From the NCBI RefSeq assembly GCF_963665355.1, contig NZ_OY762229.1, positions 4,278,001-4,342,000 of the forward strand: a DNA stretch of 64,000 nucleotides, in the 5' to 3' direction. Every line of letters begins with the position of its first letter. Positions within the stretch are counted from its first letter, which is position 1. Shown in pieces: positions 27,647-37,351 of this stretch. Both the position numbers and the translations under genes were made by a program. Origin of the DNA: an uncultured Desulfobacter sp. (GTDB lineage Bacteria > Desulfobacterota > Desulfobacteria > Desulfobacterales > Desulfobacteraceae). The notes beneath the pieces are model-generated. The model was not told the origin of the DNA, ran no database searches, and saw only the letters and a program-made list of their open reading frames with translations.

Positions 27647-30600
27647 ATGGGCTCAATGACTTTAAAACGCGCAGATATTGCCGTGGTCGGCATGTCCGGT
27701 ATTTTCCCCGGTGCCCGTGACACCCAACAGTTCATTACCAATGTCATGGCCAAGGTTTCCAGTGTGATCCCGGTGCCCCGGGACCGGTGGGGTGTGCCGC
27801 CTGACTTAATTGTGGACCACCATCCCGGCCCCCCGTTGCCCGACCGGGCCCGCAGCCGGTTTGCAGGACTTATTTCCCAATCCGTCTTTGATCCCATCCC
27901 CTTTGATTTTTCCGGTGCGGATATGGCCGGGCATGGTTTGGATATGGATTTTTTTCACGCCCTGGACCCTGTGCACCATCTGTCCCTTGCCGCAGGCATT
28001 GATCTTTTGACCCATGCCCGGCTTTCCAGGGAAAATAGGGCGCGTACAGGTGTTGTGCTCGCAGCCATAGCCCTGCCTACACCCGGGGCATCACGGCTGA
28101 CCCGGGATCTTTTTTTGCCTTCAAATCCTGTAATGCCTTCCAGGCACCAGGCCTGGGGTGCTGGCATGCTGTCGGCACCTGCGTCAATTCTGGCAAGGGT
28201 ATTGGGCTTGGCCGGCGGCAGTTTCACCCTGGATGCCGCCTGTGCCTCGTCGCTTTTTTCCATAAAGCTTGCCTGCGAACAACTGCTGTCCGGGCGGGCG
28301 GATGCCATGGTGGCCGGGGGCGTATCCCGGCCCCAGTCCCTTTACACCCAGGTGGGATTTACCCAGCTTCAGGCCCTGTCGCCCACGGGCCGTTGCGCCC
28401 CCTTTGACCGGGATGCCGATGGCCTGGTGGTGGGGGAGGGCACGGGTCTGGTTCTGCTCAAGCGCCTGGACGATGCCCTGGCCTGTCAAGACACCATCCA
28501 CGCTGTAATTAAGGGCTGGGGGGTAAGCAACGATATTGAAGGCAACCTTGTGGCCCCGGCCAGTGAGGGACAGGTCCGGGCCATGTCCCGGGCCTTTGAT
28601 ATGGCTGGCTGGTCCTTTGGTGATATCCAGTACATGGAGTGCCACGGTTCCGGAACCCCCAAGGGGGATGAGGTGGAAGTCCTAAGCATCATGCAGATGC
28701 TGGAAAAACATAAGTGTCCGGACGCATCCTTTTCCATTGGGTCGGTGAAGTCAAACATAGGCCATCTTTTGACCGGTGCCGGTGCTGCAGGTTTCATTAA
28801 AACAGTCATGGCCATGAACCAGAGCGTGCTGCCCCCGTCAAATAATTTCAATGCGCTGCCCGATGATTCTCCTTTCAGGAACACCGGTGTCAGGGTTCAG
28901 GACCAGCCTTCTACCTGGAGATCTGCCGGTTCAGGACAGCCTTTGCGTGCGGCCGTATCTGCCTTTGGATTTGGCGGAATCAATGCCCAGATCCTTGTGG
29001 AATCTTTTACCCCCGACACCGGCAGGCATGGGGTTGGTTTTGTGCCTGTTCCGGTCATGAAAAGTGTCCCCTGTGCCATTGTGGGCATGGGCCTGATATC
29101 CGGGGGGGCGGCATGTCTTGAAGATTTTTCCCATCTCATCCAGGGGCAGAAAACAGCCATGGGCAGATCCGGAGAGGCCCGGTGGCGCAGATTTGATCAC
29201 CTGCCCCCTGAAATGCGCAGCCTTTTGACTCTCTTCATGGACGATTTGAGCATTGACCTCAAAGATTTTAATATCCCCCCCAACCAGATGGATCGGATTC
29301 TGCCCCAACACTTGATTATGCTCAAAGCAGCCCTGGCTGCCCTGGCAGATGCCGGCATATCTGCCAGGCCGGATGCGTCCCAACCGGCCCGGACTAACAT
29401 GGGGTGTGCCGTGGGCATTGAATTCGATTTCGGGGCCACGGACTACAATTTACGCTGGCAGATCCAAGGTCAGGATAAAACTGTATCCCCAGCGTTGCTG
29501 GACACCATCGGACCTTCATTAAATTTTGATTCAACACTGGGGGCTTTGGGCGGCATTGTGGCGTCCCGCCTGGCCCGGGCATTTAAACTGGGTGGTCCCT
29601 GCTTTACCCTGTCTGCGGATGAAGCGTCGGGAATGACAGCCATTGATATTGCCGTCAAGTCCCTGTCATCGGGGGAAACCGACACCTTTATATGTGCAGC
29701 TGTGGATCTTGCAGCCGACATCCGAAACTTTACCCGGGATCTGGTTCTGACCGGTATCGACCCCATGGCGCTGCCTTCGGAAGGGGCCGTGGCCTTGGTG
29801 CTAAAGCCTTTGGACGCAGCGCACAGGGATAATGACCGGATTTATGCCGTGGTCAATGGTGTGGGCGGTGCCGGCGGAGCTGCCCTTGCCGGGGAAGACG
29901 GTGATCAGGCACAACCCTCACGGTCTGCGGTTATCCGGGATTCTTTGCAAAATGCCCTCAATCATGCCGGTATGGACTTAAGTGAGATCGGGCTTGGTGC
30001 CGTGACCCACAGCGCGTCTCATTTTCTGGGGGCAGGGGAGGTGTCTGGGTTTGAATCCAGTTCTTTGCCCGTCTTCTGCCCGTCTTCGTTGTCCGGCCAT
30101 ACCGGGGCTGCAGCAGGCCTTTTTACCGTTGCGGCCACAGCTTTGTGCCTTTATACCCAAAAGTTTCCAGTGCCTTTACATAGTTTTTCCGGTATTCCGG
30201 AAACCGCCGTGGCAGGATGTCTGACCCGGGATGGTATTGCAGGGCATGTTGTATTATCCGGCCGCCATCATGCAGGGCAGGGAGAAAAGCCCCGTCACGT
30301 TTTGATGTCTTCGGAGAAAAACGGTCCGTCACCCACCTGTATCCGAATACCCATGACCCGTCCGCCTTTTCCCAGAGCCCTCATTGTCAATGAGGCTTTT
30401 GATTGCTGTCCCGAACCGGCAGGAACCCCCCTTGCTTTTTCCTGCGGCACCCTTCCGGGGCTGCTGGCCCATACCCAGGAGGTTACGGCCAGAGCCCATG
30501 AACGTTTCCTGGAGTTCTCCGCCCAGAACATCCAGGCCATGACTGAACAGCTTGGGGCCATTGCCCGTGCCGTGCCAAAGGGGTGGCATGGAGAAATCGA

Positions 30601-31849
30601 TCTGAATCCGGCATATCCGCCCCGGAATATTCCCGGAAATACGGAACTGTTCATGGACCGGGACCAGTGCCTTGAATTTGCCGTGGGAAAAGCCGGAAAT
30701 GTGTTGGGGCCTGATTTCGATATCATTGACACCTATCCGGTGCGGGTGCGCCTTCCCGATGAACCTTTAATGCTGGTTGACCGGATTGTATCCGTGCATG
30801 GGGAAAAACTCTCCTTAACTTCCGGGAAAGTGGTCACCCAGCATGACGTGCGTGAAAATATCTGGTATCTGGACGGCGGCAAAGCCCCGGTATCCATCTC
30901 CATTGAGGCGGGCCAGGCGGATCTTTTCCTTTGCTCCTGGCTGGGCATAGACCACGTGGTCAAAGGAAAGCGCAAATACCGTCTGCTTGATGCCAAGGTC
31001 ACTTTTCACCGCACACTTCCCGTGCCCGGCGAAACCATTGAATACCACATTGAAATAGACCGGTTTTTAAGGCAGGGCGAGATCTATCTTTTCTTTTTTC
31101 ATTACCAGGGTTACATCAATCAACTGCCCTTTATCTCCATGCGCGACGGGTGCGCAGGTTTTTTCACCGAACAGGAGGTGGAAAATTCCGGAGGCATTAT
31201 TCTGAAAAAAGAAGACAAAGAGATGAATATCCAATGCCCGCCCCCGGACTGGTTTGCCCCGGTGAAGCGGTTGAGTCTGAATAATGAACAGGTGGATGCC
31301 CTGCGCACAGGGGACCTTGAAGCGGCATTTGGCAAAGATTTCCAAGGAAAGCGCACCGGAAGAAATCAATGGCTGCCCGGCGGACCCATGCGCCTGATCC
31401 ACCGGGTGCTTGACCTTGACCCCCAGGGAGGGCGGTTTGGCATGGGCCGGATCATTGCCCAGGCAGACATCCATCCTGATGACTGGTTTCTGACCTGCCA
31501 CTTTATTGATGACATGGTCATGCCGGGCACCCTGATGTACGAGTGCTGCGCCCATGCCCTGCGGGTTTTTGTCCAGCGCATGGGCTGGGTTTTGCCCCAG
31601 GACGATATTTGCTATGATGTGCTGGAGAACAACGAAAGCGATTTGAAGTGCCGGGGACCTGTGACCCGGGCCACGAAAAAAGCCCTTTACGACATTGAAA
31701 TAAAGACAATCGGGTATGCACCACAACCTTTTGTGACCGCTGATGCCCACATGTTTTCAGATGACCTTGAGATTGTGTTTTACAAGGATATGGGAATGAA
31801 ACTTGATGGGGCAACCCGTCAGGATCTGGAGACATACTGGAGAAAATAA
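27647..31849 (+). CDS. pfaC: PfaC-like PUFA-type synthase subunit: KS-CLF-DH-DH
   Basis: 1400 residues from ATG 27647 (ATG 27656 also possible; no clear ribosome site). A longer open frame to 27512 overlaps the rhomboid gene and adds non-homologous sequence. KS domain (about 10-455): VVGMSGIFPGA, active-site TLDAACASS (C199), ECHGSGTPKGDEVE and KSNIGHLLTGAGAAG, a complete C-H-H triad. CLF-like domain (about 470-895): VGMGLISGGA, with the active-site position changed to SADEASG, Glu for Cys. Two FabA-type dehydratases follow: WYLDGGKAPVSISIEAGQAD at about 1075 and HFIDDMVMPGTLMYECCAHA at about 1285. This matches PfaC of PUFA synthases. Its stop overlaps the oleA start (TAATG). PfaB and PfaD are not adjacent. 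Confidence 0.88.
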   Translation: MGSMTLKRADIAVVGMSGIFPGARDTQQFITNVMAKVSSVIPVPRDRWGVPPDLIVDHHPGPPLPDRARSRFAGLISQSVFDPIPFDFSGADMAGHGLDMDFFHALDPVHHLSLAAGIDLLTHARLSRENRARTGVVLAAIALPTPGASRLTRDLFLPSNPVMPSRHQAWGAGMLSAPASILARVLGLAGGSFTLDAACASSLFSIKLACEQLLSGRADAMVAGGVSRPQSLYTQVGFTQLQALSPTGRCAPFDRDADGLVVGEGTGLVLLKRLDDALACQDTIHAVIKGWGVSNDIEGNLVAPASEGQVRAMSRAFDMAGWSFGDIQYMECHGSGTPKGDEVEVLSIMQMLEKHKCPDASFSIGSVKSNIGHLLTGAGAAGFIKTVMAMNQSVLPPSNNFNALPDDSPFRNTGVRVQDQPSTWRSAGSGQPLRAAVSAFGFGGINAQILVESFTPDTGRHGVGFVPVPVMKSVPCAIVGMGLISGGAACLEDFSHLIQGQKTAMGRSGEARWRRFDHLPPEMRSLLTLFMDDLSIDLKDFNIPPNQMDRILPQHLIMLKAALAALADAGISARPDASQPARTNMGCAVGIEFDFGATDYNLRWQIQGQDKTVSPALLDTIGPSLNFDSTLGALGGIVASRLARAFKLGGPCFTLSADEASGMTAIDIAVKSLSSGETDTFICAAVDLAADIRNFTRDLVLTGIDPMALPSEGAVALVLKPLDAAHRDNDRIYAVVNGVGGAGGAALAGEDGDQAQPSRSAVIRDSLQNALNHAGMDLSEIGLGAVTHSASHFLGAGEVSGFESSSLPVFCPSSLSGHTGAAAGLFTVAATALCLYTQKFPVPLHSFSGIPETAVAGCLTRDGIAGHVVLSGRHHAGQGEKPRHVLMSSEKNGPSPTCIRIPMTRPPFPRALIVNEAFDCCPEPAGTPLAFSCGTLPGLLAHTQEVTARAHERFLEFSAQNIQAMTEQLGAIARAVPKGWHGEIDLNPAYPPRNIPGNTELFMDRDQCLEFAVGKAGNVLGPDFDIIDTYPVRVRLPDEPLMLVDRIVSVHGEKLSLTSGKVVTQHDVRENIWYLDGGKAPVSISIEAGQADLFLCSWLGIDHVVKGKRKYRLLDAKVTFHRTLPVPGETIEYHIEIDRFLRQGEIYLFFFHYQGYINQLPFISMRDGCAGFFTEQEVENSGGIILKKEDKEMNIQCPPPDWFAPVKRLSLNNEQVDALRTGDLEAAFGKDFQGKRTGRNQWLPGGPMRLIHRVLDLDPQGGRFGMGRIIAQADIHPDDWFLTCHFIDDMVMPGTLMYECCAHALRVFVQRMGWVLPQDDICYDVLENNESDLKCRGPVTRATKKALYDIEIKTIGYAPQPFVTADAHMFSDDLEIVFYKDMGMKLDGATRQDLETYWRK

Positions 31850-32901
31850 TGAAGTACGACAAAGTGTTTATTGAATCCTTCGGATATGAGCTGGCACCCC
31901 ACATCGTGACCAGCCTGGAAATTGATGAAAAACTGGCCCCTTTTTTTGAGGCTGTGGGATTTGTGCCCGGCCAGCTGGAGGCGTTGACCGGGATCCGGGA
32001 GCGCCGGTACTGGGATGAGGACCATACCATTGCCGAACATGCGGCGGTGGCAGGCAGGCGCGCCCTGGACGAAGCAGGTATCAGCCCCAGGGAACTGGGG
32101 GCCCTGTGTTTTTGCGGGGTATGCCAGGACGGGTTTGAACCGGCCACCTCCTGTGCGGTGGCGGACATGATCGGCGTGGGGCCACGGGCCCATGTATATG
32201 ATGTAAAATCTGCCTGCTTGGGCATGATTACAGGGATGGTTCATGTGGCCAATGAGATCCAGCTCGGGCATATTAAAGCAGGACTGGTGGTCTCCTGTGA
32301 GTCGGCCCGGCAGATTGTGGACGCGACCATTGAAGAGATCAACACCCACAAAAGCATTGATTTTTACAGGGAAGCTGTGGCCACCATGACCGGCGGCTCC
32401 GGGGCGGCGGCAATTCTTCTCACCGACGGCACTTTGGGCCGTCCCCAAACCCGGCGCCATGCTGTGAAAGGCGGCGTGGTGAACAATGCCATCCGTCACT
32501 GGAATCTTTGTTCCTGGGGATTTGAAGATAAGGGTATGCCTACGGATTCAAAGGTGATCATGCGTACCGATGCCCAGAAGGTGCTTGACCACGGTGTGGA
32601 ACTGGTCGTGGAAACCTATGAAATGTTCCGCAAAGAGTTCAATTTATCTGAGGATAAGCCGGATAAAATAGTTGGTCACCAGGTGGGGGAGGGCCATCAC
32701 AATAGATTTTATACTGCCATGAATATTGACCGGAAAAAAGATTTCAGCACCTTTCCTTTTCTGGGCAATGTGGGTTCAGTGTCCCTGCCGATTTCCGCGG
32801 CCATTGCCGATGAACGCGGATTCTTTGTCCCCGGAGACTTTGTGGTTTTTGTGGGGGTGGGGTCCGGACTTAACTGCTATTTTCTGGGGGTTGAATGGTA
32901 A
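31849..32901 (+). CDS. oleA: OleA: thiolase-type acyl-CoA condensing enzyme for head-to-head hydrocarbon synthesis
   Basis: A 350-residue KAS III/thiolase-fold protein. The start shares one base with the pfaC stop (TAATG), so the two are translationally coupled. YDVKSACLGMITGM near residue 117 carries the active-site cysteine. The C-terminal VGHQVGEGHHNRF and GNVGSVSLPISAAIADERG supply the histidine and asparagine. The ending VGVGSGLNCYFLGVEW is the strongest sign of OleA over FabH, because OleA proteins close with GIGSGLNC and a short strand. OleA condenses two fatty acyl-CoAs to a beta-keto acid in the cytosol. Linkage to oleB and oleC confirms the family. Confidence 0.9.
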   Translation: MKYDKVFIESFGYELAPHIVTSLEIDEKLAPFFEAVGFVPGQLEALTGIRERRYWDEDHTIAEHAAVAGRRALDEAGISPRELGALCFCGVCQDGFEPATSCAVADMIGVGPRAHVYDVKSACLGMITGMVHVANEIQLGHIKAGLVVSCESARQIVDATIEEINTHKSIDFYREAVATMTGGSGAAAILLTDGTLGRPQTRRHAVKGGVVNNAIRHWNLCSWGFEDKGMPTDSKVIMRTDAQKVLDHGVELVVETYEMFRKEFNLSEDKPDKIVGHQVGEGHHNRFYTAMNIDRKKDFSTFPFLGNVGSVSLPISAAIADERGFFVPGDFVVFVGVGSGLNCYFLGVEW

Positions 32902-33806
32902 CAAGAATCATAAACGGGCAGCAGACCTCCACCACAGGATTTGAACGCCTTTATCCATTTGAACCCCATTATGCCCAGATCAACGGGAATCAGATGCATT
33001 ATGTGGATCAGGGGAACGGCCGGCCCATACTCATGGTCCACGGCAACCCCACCTGGTCTTTTTATTTCCGGCATTTGATCACGGGATTGTCCCGCCGTTT
33101 CAGGACCATTGCCCCGGATCATATCGGGTGCGGTTTCTCTGACAAACCGTCGGCAAAAACCTATGATTACACCCTGGATCAAAGAGTCGCAGACCTGGAT
33201 ACCCTGATCCGACGGCTGGATATCCCGGAAAAAATTTCACTGGTTGTACATGACTGGGGTGGAATGATCGGGCTTGCCTGGGCCCTGGACAACCTGGATC
33301 GGGTGGATAAAATTGTAATCACCAACACCTCCGGCTTTTTTCTGCCGGCTTCCAAACGGTTTCCGGCAGCCCTTTGGACCATTAAGTATCTTGCCCCCTT
33401 TGCCGTGCCTGCTGTTTTAGGCGCCAATATTTTTGCCCGGGGTGCCCTGTATCTTGCAGCCGAAACCCGCCTGTCCCCGTCAGTTAAAAAAGGGCTTGTT
33501 GCCCCATACAACAGTTGGGCAAATCGCATTGCCACCTTAAAATTTGTCCAGGATATACCGATAACACCTAAAGACAGAAGTTATGCCAGGGTTCGCAGGG
33601 TGGATCAGGGGCTTTGCGCCCTTGACCCGGATCAGCTTATGTTTTTATGGGGTACCCGGGATTTCGTTTTTGATATCCATTTCCTTGAAGAATTTAAAAA
33701 AAGATTTCCCCAGTCCAGGGCCCATGCATTTGAGGATGCCGGCCATTATCTGTTCGAAGATAAGCCCGGCCCCACACTTGAATTGATTCAAAAATTTCTG
33801 TCCTGA
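32895..33806 (+). CDS. oleB: OleB: alpha/beta-hydrolase (beta-lactone decarboxylase)
   Basis: A 303-residue alpha/beta hydrolase related to haloalkane dehalogenases. MVHGNPTWSFYFRHL is near residue 46. VVHDWGGMIGLAWAL near 115 has the nucleophile Asp in HDWGG. DAGHYLFEDKP at the C-terminus supplies the histidine. OleB decarboxylates the beta-lactone made by OleC to the final cis-olefin. The start overlaps oleA by seven bases. It is separate from OleC, whereas some bacteria have a fused OleBC. Confidence 0.9.
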   Translation: MVTRIINGQQTSTTGFERLYPFEPHYAQINGNQMHYVDQGNGRPILMVHGNPTWSFYFRHLITGLSRRFRTIAPDHIGCGFSDKPSAKTYDYTLDQRVADLDTLIRRLDIPEKISLVVHDWGGMIGLAWALDNLDRVDKIVITNTSGFFLPASKRFPAALWTIKYLAPFAVPAVLGANIFARGALYLAAETRLSPSVKKGLVAPYNSWANRIATLKFVQDIPITPKDRSYARVRRVDQGLCALDPDQLMFLWGTRDFVFDIHFLEEFKKRFPQSRAHAFEDAGHYLFEDKPGPTLELIQKFLS

Positions 33807-33899
33807 TATTTTCTTTTGTGTTTTAATTTTCATGTCCGCTTCGGATATCCCGGCTTATTGAGGTCGGGATAAACAGTATCCAAAGAATCAGGGGGGAGT

Positions 33900-34574
33900 A
33901 TGGGCCTGTTAAAAAAGAAAAAAAAGGAGGAGTCCGGGGAACCGACCGAGCAGACACAGCAAGCCAAAGGCGGTGACGATGCCAAATCGACCAGGCCCCA
34001 AAAGAAATCTTTTATAAAAAAGCTGATTGTGCTCCTGGTTATTTTGGGAATCCTTGGCGGGGGCGGATTCTTTGCGTACACCAAATTTTTTTCAGGTTCC
34101 GGAAAAGATCCGGTTTATAAGACCGTACCCCTGGCCCATGTCACCCTTCCCGATGAGATGCTGGCCTTTTGTTTTGCCCATATGGGCGAGCTTTACGACT
34201 CCCTGGTGGCCTTTAACGGGGAGATGGATTTGTTTGAGACTGAGATTGCCCGTATTGATGCCGTGGGGGCCAAGTACCCGGATCAGATGAAAATCGCCGA
34301 TTCAGAGAAAAAAATCTGGGTAAAGGGAAAGGATTCTTTAAAAAAATCCTTTGAAAAATTGGAAAAACCCATTAAAGAGACCTATGTGCTGTTCCAGGTC
34401 AACCCCACCCAGGGCCGGGAAAAGATTGATCAGACTGCTGAACAGTTGATCCAAGCTGCCAAGGAAGCCCTGGAAAAAGCCAGGGAACAGACAGCCCCGT
34501 TAAAGGACGCCATGCCCAAGCCTCCCGAAGGCCTGGTCGGGGGGACCCTCTATAAAATAAAAAAGATGTTTTGA
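33900..34574 (+). CDS. Membrane-anchored coiled-coil protein inserted between oleB and oleC
   Basis: A 224-residue protein I do not recognise. Residues 1-40 are very basic and charged (a run of K after MGLL). One transmembrane helix follows at about 42-63 (LIVLLVILGILGGGGFFAY). The rest is a helical, charged domain that would face outward if the basic N-terminus stays in the cytosol. It starts 93 bp after oleB and ends 15 bp before oleC, so it belongs to the same operon. OleD would be a ~330-residue short-chain dehydrogenase with a GxxGxxG motif; nothing of that is present here. A role in anchoring the Ole enzymes or in product transport is only inferred from position. Confidence 0.6.
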   Translation: MGLLKKKKKEESGEPTEQTQQAKGGDDAKSTRPQKKSFIKKLIVLLVILGILGGGGFFAYTKFFSGSGKDPVYKTVPLAHVTLPDEMLAFCFAHMGELYDSLVAFNGEMDLFETEIARIDAVGAKYPDQMKIADSEKKIWVKGKDSLKKSFEKLEKPIKETYVLFQVNPTQGREKIDQTAEQLIQAAKEALEKAREQTAPLKDAMPKPPEGLVGGTLYKIKKMF

Positions 34575-34589
34575 TAACATACTAATTCA

Positions 34590-36242
34590 ATGACACACTA
34601 TACAAATATTGCCCAAAGCCTCAAACAATCTGCAGATCTCTATCCGTTCAAACGCGCTGTGGTTTATCCTGCTTCCCGGGATAATGCCGGACGGGTTCTT
34701 TACAGCCAACTGACCTTTCGCCAGCTTGACCAGCAATCCGATAACCTTGCTGCCGGGTTTGACAGTATCGGAATCAGCCGGGGAACACGCACAATTTTAA
34801 TGGTGACCCCGGGCATGGAGTTTTTTCTTACGGTATTTGCCATGTTTAAGGTCGGGGCTGTTCCCGTGGTGGTGGATCCGGGCATGGGCATTGACCGGAT
34901 GCTGCAATGCCTTTCCCAAAGCAGTCCCAAGGCCTTTATCGGTATTGAAAAGGCCCATGTGCTTCGACGCCTGCGTCCCGGTTTTTTTAAAACCGTGGAG
35001 CAATGGGTGACCGTGGGAAGAAAATGGTTCTGGGGCGGATACACCCTGAATCAGCTTATGGAGTATAATTCGAATACTCCCTTTCAGCCTGTGCATACCA
35101 CAGACAGCGATACCGCTGCCATTGTTTTTACCACCGGATCCACAGGTCCGGCCAAGGGTGTGGTTTACACCCATGGAAATTTCCAGGCCCAGATCCGTCA
35201 GATCCAGTCCCATTTTCAAATTTCTCCAGATGAGGTGGATCTGCCTACCTTTCCTTTGTTTGCACTGTTTGATCCGGCCCTGGGCATGACAGCGGTGATT
35301 CCGGATATGGACCCCACAAAACCGGCCCTTGTGAATCCGGTCAAAATTATCGAAGCCATTGAAAACCATGGTGTAACCAATATGTTTGCATCCCCGGCCC
35401 TTTTGAACCGGGTGGGAAAATACGGCAAGGAACACGGAATCAAGCTGCCGTCTTTGCGTCGGGTGGTGTCTGCAGGAGCCCCTGTCAGTCCTGCCAATAT
35501 TGAACAGTTTTCAACCATGTTGTCCACGGATACCCAGATCCATACCCCTTACGGGGCCACGGAAGCTGTGCCCATTATTTCCATCGGTTCCCATGAAATC
35601 CTGTCGGAAACCAAAAAGCTTTCGGAACAGGGTTTTGGCATGTGTGTGGGCCGGCCCATTGCAGATACCCAGGTAAAATTGATCGAGATTTCCGACGAGC
35701 CCATCGCCCGGATGCAGGATGCCCTTGAGGTTCCTGAAAACCAGGTGGGGGAGATAACCGTAAAAGCAGATCTTGTTACCGAACATTATTATAATAATGA
35801 GGATGAGGATCTTTTGGCCAAAATACAGGATGCGGACGGCAAAATATGGCACAGGATGGGAGATCTGGGCTGGAAGGATTCAAAGGGCCGGATCTGGTTT
35901 TGCGGCAGAAAAGCCCATCGGGTTGAAACCGGGGAAGAGACCTTGTTTACGATCCCCGTGGAAGCCATATTTAATAATCATGAAAAGGTCTACCGCAGTG
36001 CCCTGACAGGGGTTGGCCCTAAAAACCGCCAGATGCCGGTGGTGTTTGTGGAACCCTATGGGAAAATATCCGATGAACAACAATTTCTTATGGAACTGTC
36101 TGTCCTGGCCCAAAAAAATCCTTTGACCGCCGGAATCGAGTACATTTTTATTGATTACAAATTCCCCGTGGATATCCGGCACAACTCAAAAATTTTCAGG
36201 GAAAAACTGGCGCTCAAAGCCAGGGAGCTGATTACGGGTTAA
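34590..36242 (+). CDS. oleC: OleC: AMP-dependent beta-lactone synthetase
   Basis: A 550-residue ANL-superfamily enzyme. The adenylation motif AAIVFTTGSTGPAKGVVYTH is near residue 178, HTPYGATEAVPI near 316, and RMGDLGWKDSKGRIWFCGR near 422. The N-terminal FKVGAVPVVVDPGMGIDRML is closer to OleC than to acyl-CoA ligases. OleC converts a beta-hydroxy acid to a beta-lactone using ATP, and OleB then decarboxylates it. It follows the membrane protein gene by 15 bp and ends three bases before the methyltransferase gene. Confidence 0.9.
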   Translation: MTHYTNIAQSLKQSADLYPFKRAVVYPASRDNAGRVLYSQLTFRQLDQQSDNLAAGFDSIGISRGTRTILMVTPGMEFFLTVFAMFKVGAVPVVVDPGMGIDRMLQCLSQSSPKAFIGIEKAHVLRRLRPGFFKTVEQWVTVGRKWFWGGYTLNQLMEYNSNTPFQPVHTTDSDTAAIVFTTGSTGPAKGVVYTHGNFQAQIRQIQSHFQISPDEVDLPTFPLFALFDPALGMTAVIPDMDPTKPALVNPVKIIEAIENHGVTNMFASPALLNRVGKYGKEHGIKLPSLRRVVSAGAPVSPANIEQFSTMLSTDTQIHTPYGATEAVPIISIGSHEILSETKKLSEQGFGMCVGRPIADTQVKLIEISDEPIARMQDALEVPENQVGEITVKADLVTEHYYNNEDEDLLAKIQDADGKIWHRMGDLGWKDSKGRIWFCGRKAHRVETGEETLFTIPVEAIFNNHEKVYRSALTGVGPKNRQMPVVFVEPYGKISDEQQFLMELSVLAQKNPLTAGIEYIFIDYKFPVDIRHNSKIFREKLALKARELITG

Positions 36243-36245
36243 TAG

Positions 36246-36710
36246 ATGAAATACAGGTATATCGACTCTAAAATTGGTCCCTTGATGCTGGCCGGCGACT
36301 CAAAGCTTGAACAGGTGCGCTTTGCAATCAAAGGTAAAAAAACAGTACCAGAAAAAAGCTGGGTGGAGGACAACACCATCTTCCCCGATGTGGTATCCCA
36401 GCTTGGGCAATACTTTGAAGGCCGGTTAAAACAATTTGATATTGACCTGCAGCCCAAAGGAACGGATTTCCAGAAAAAAGTCTGGCAGGCGCTTTTAGCT
36501 ATACCCTACGGGACCACGGTTTCCTATGGCGAAATAGCCCGGCGAATTGAAAATCCCAAAGCCTGCCGGGCCGTGGGAATGGCCAACAGATCCAATCCCA
36601 TACCCATCATCATTCCCTGCCACCGCGTGATCGGTAAAAACGGAAAATTAACCGGATTTGCCAGCGGACTTGATATCAAGCAGGCCCTTCTGGACCTGGA
36701 ACGATCCTGA
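36246..36710 (+). CDS. ogt: Methylated-DNA--protein-cysteine methyltransferase
   Basis: A 154-residue protein of Ogt type. The active-site motif IPIIIPCHRVIG carries the methyl-accepting cysteine near residue 120. FQKKVWQALLAIPYGTTVSY is the DNA-binding helix-turn-helix region. FASGLDIKQALLDLE at the end is typical. It repairs O6-alkylguanine by irreversible transfer. It begins three bases after oleC, so it may be co-transcribed with the ole genes; functional linkage is not implied. Confidence 0.93.
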   Translation: MKYRYIDSKIGPLMLAGDSKLEQVRFAIKGKKTVPEKSWVEDNTIFPDVVSQLGQYFEGRLKQFDIDLQPKGTDFQKKVWQALLAIPYGTTVSYGEIARRIENPKACRAVGMANRSNPIPIIIPCHRVIGKNGKLTGFASGLDIKQALLDLERS

Positions 36711-36802
36711 ACCCCTGAAGAAAATCCAGGAAAGCGCATAAAATTCCTGAATATTTTAACAAGGGGCTGCGTTTTGACTGGGAGTCTGAAAACTGTATGA
36801 TT

Positions 36803-37351
36803 TTACACAAGATACCGGCACAATTCCAAAGCCTGGTTCACAGGTATACGATCGGGCATCCCGTCTTCAAAGCAGGCGGTAAAATGGCTGTTCACAGCTG
36901 AAAGAAGGGTGTTCATCCGGTCAAGATCCAGCATGTCAGAGTGATCCAGTTTTTTTACACCTCTGAAATTTTTCGGGCAGAAATCCACCATGGCTTTGCC
37001 CTCTTTTTCCATGTACAACGGATATCCATGGGTCCGACAGATGATGGGGCGGGCCTCATAGACCATACAAACATGGTCCACAAGCAAGGGACATTGGGCA
37101 TCGGTCTGTTTTGCCTGCCCAAGCACCTTTGCCCGGCAGGGGGCGTCCAGGCGATCGAAGGCCCGTGACAGGGCAAATGCCTCAACCGGGAACAAAGACA
37201 GGTGCCTGCAGCAGTCATCGCACCCTTTTTTGCAGGCAAGCCGGTCTTGATGAATTTTGCCAAGCCGTTGGATATGTTCATCTACCCGTGAAATCAGCTC
37301 CATGTAGTTTTTTAATAAATTGTCAAGCGCATGCTCAGTCATTACGTCCAT
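36803..37351 (-). CDS. YkgJ family cysteine cluster protein
   Basis: A 182-residue protein with the cysteine pattern of the YkgJ/CxxCxxCC zinc or iron cluster family: CKKGCDDCCRHLSLFP near residue 38, CPLLVDHVCMVYEARPIICR near 86 and VDFCPKNF near 120. The role of the family is not established. ATG 37342 (GGGAG nine bases upstream) is an alternative start to 37351. The 261 bp upstream to 37612 hold no gene. Confidence 0.85.
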   Translation of the reverse strand: MDVMTEHALDNLLKNYMELISRVDEHIQRLGKIHQDRLACKKGCDDCCRHLSLFPVEAFALSRAFDRLDAPCRAKVLGQAKQTDAQCPLLVDHVCMVYEARPIICRTHGYPLYMEKEGKAMVDFCPKNFRGVKKLDHSDMLDLDRMNTLLSAVNSHFTACFEDGMPDRIPVNQALELCRYLV

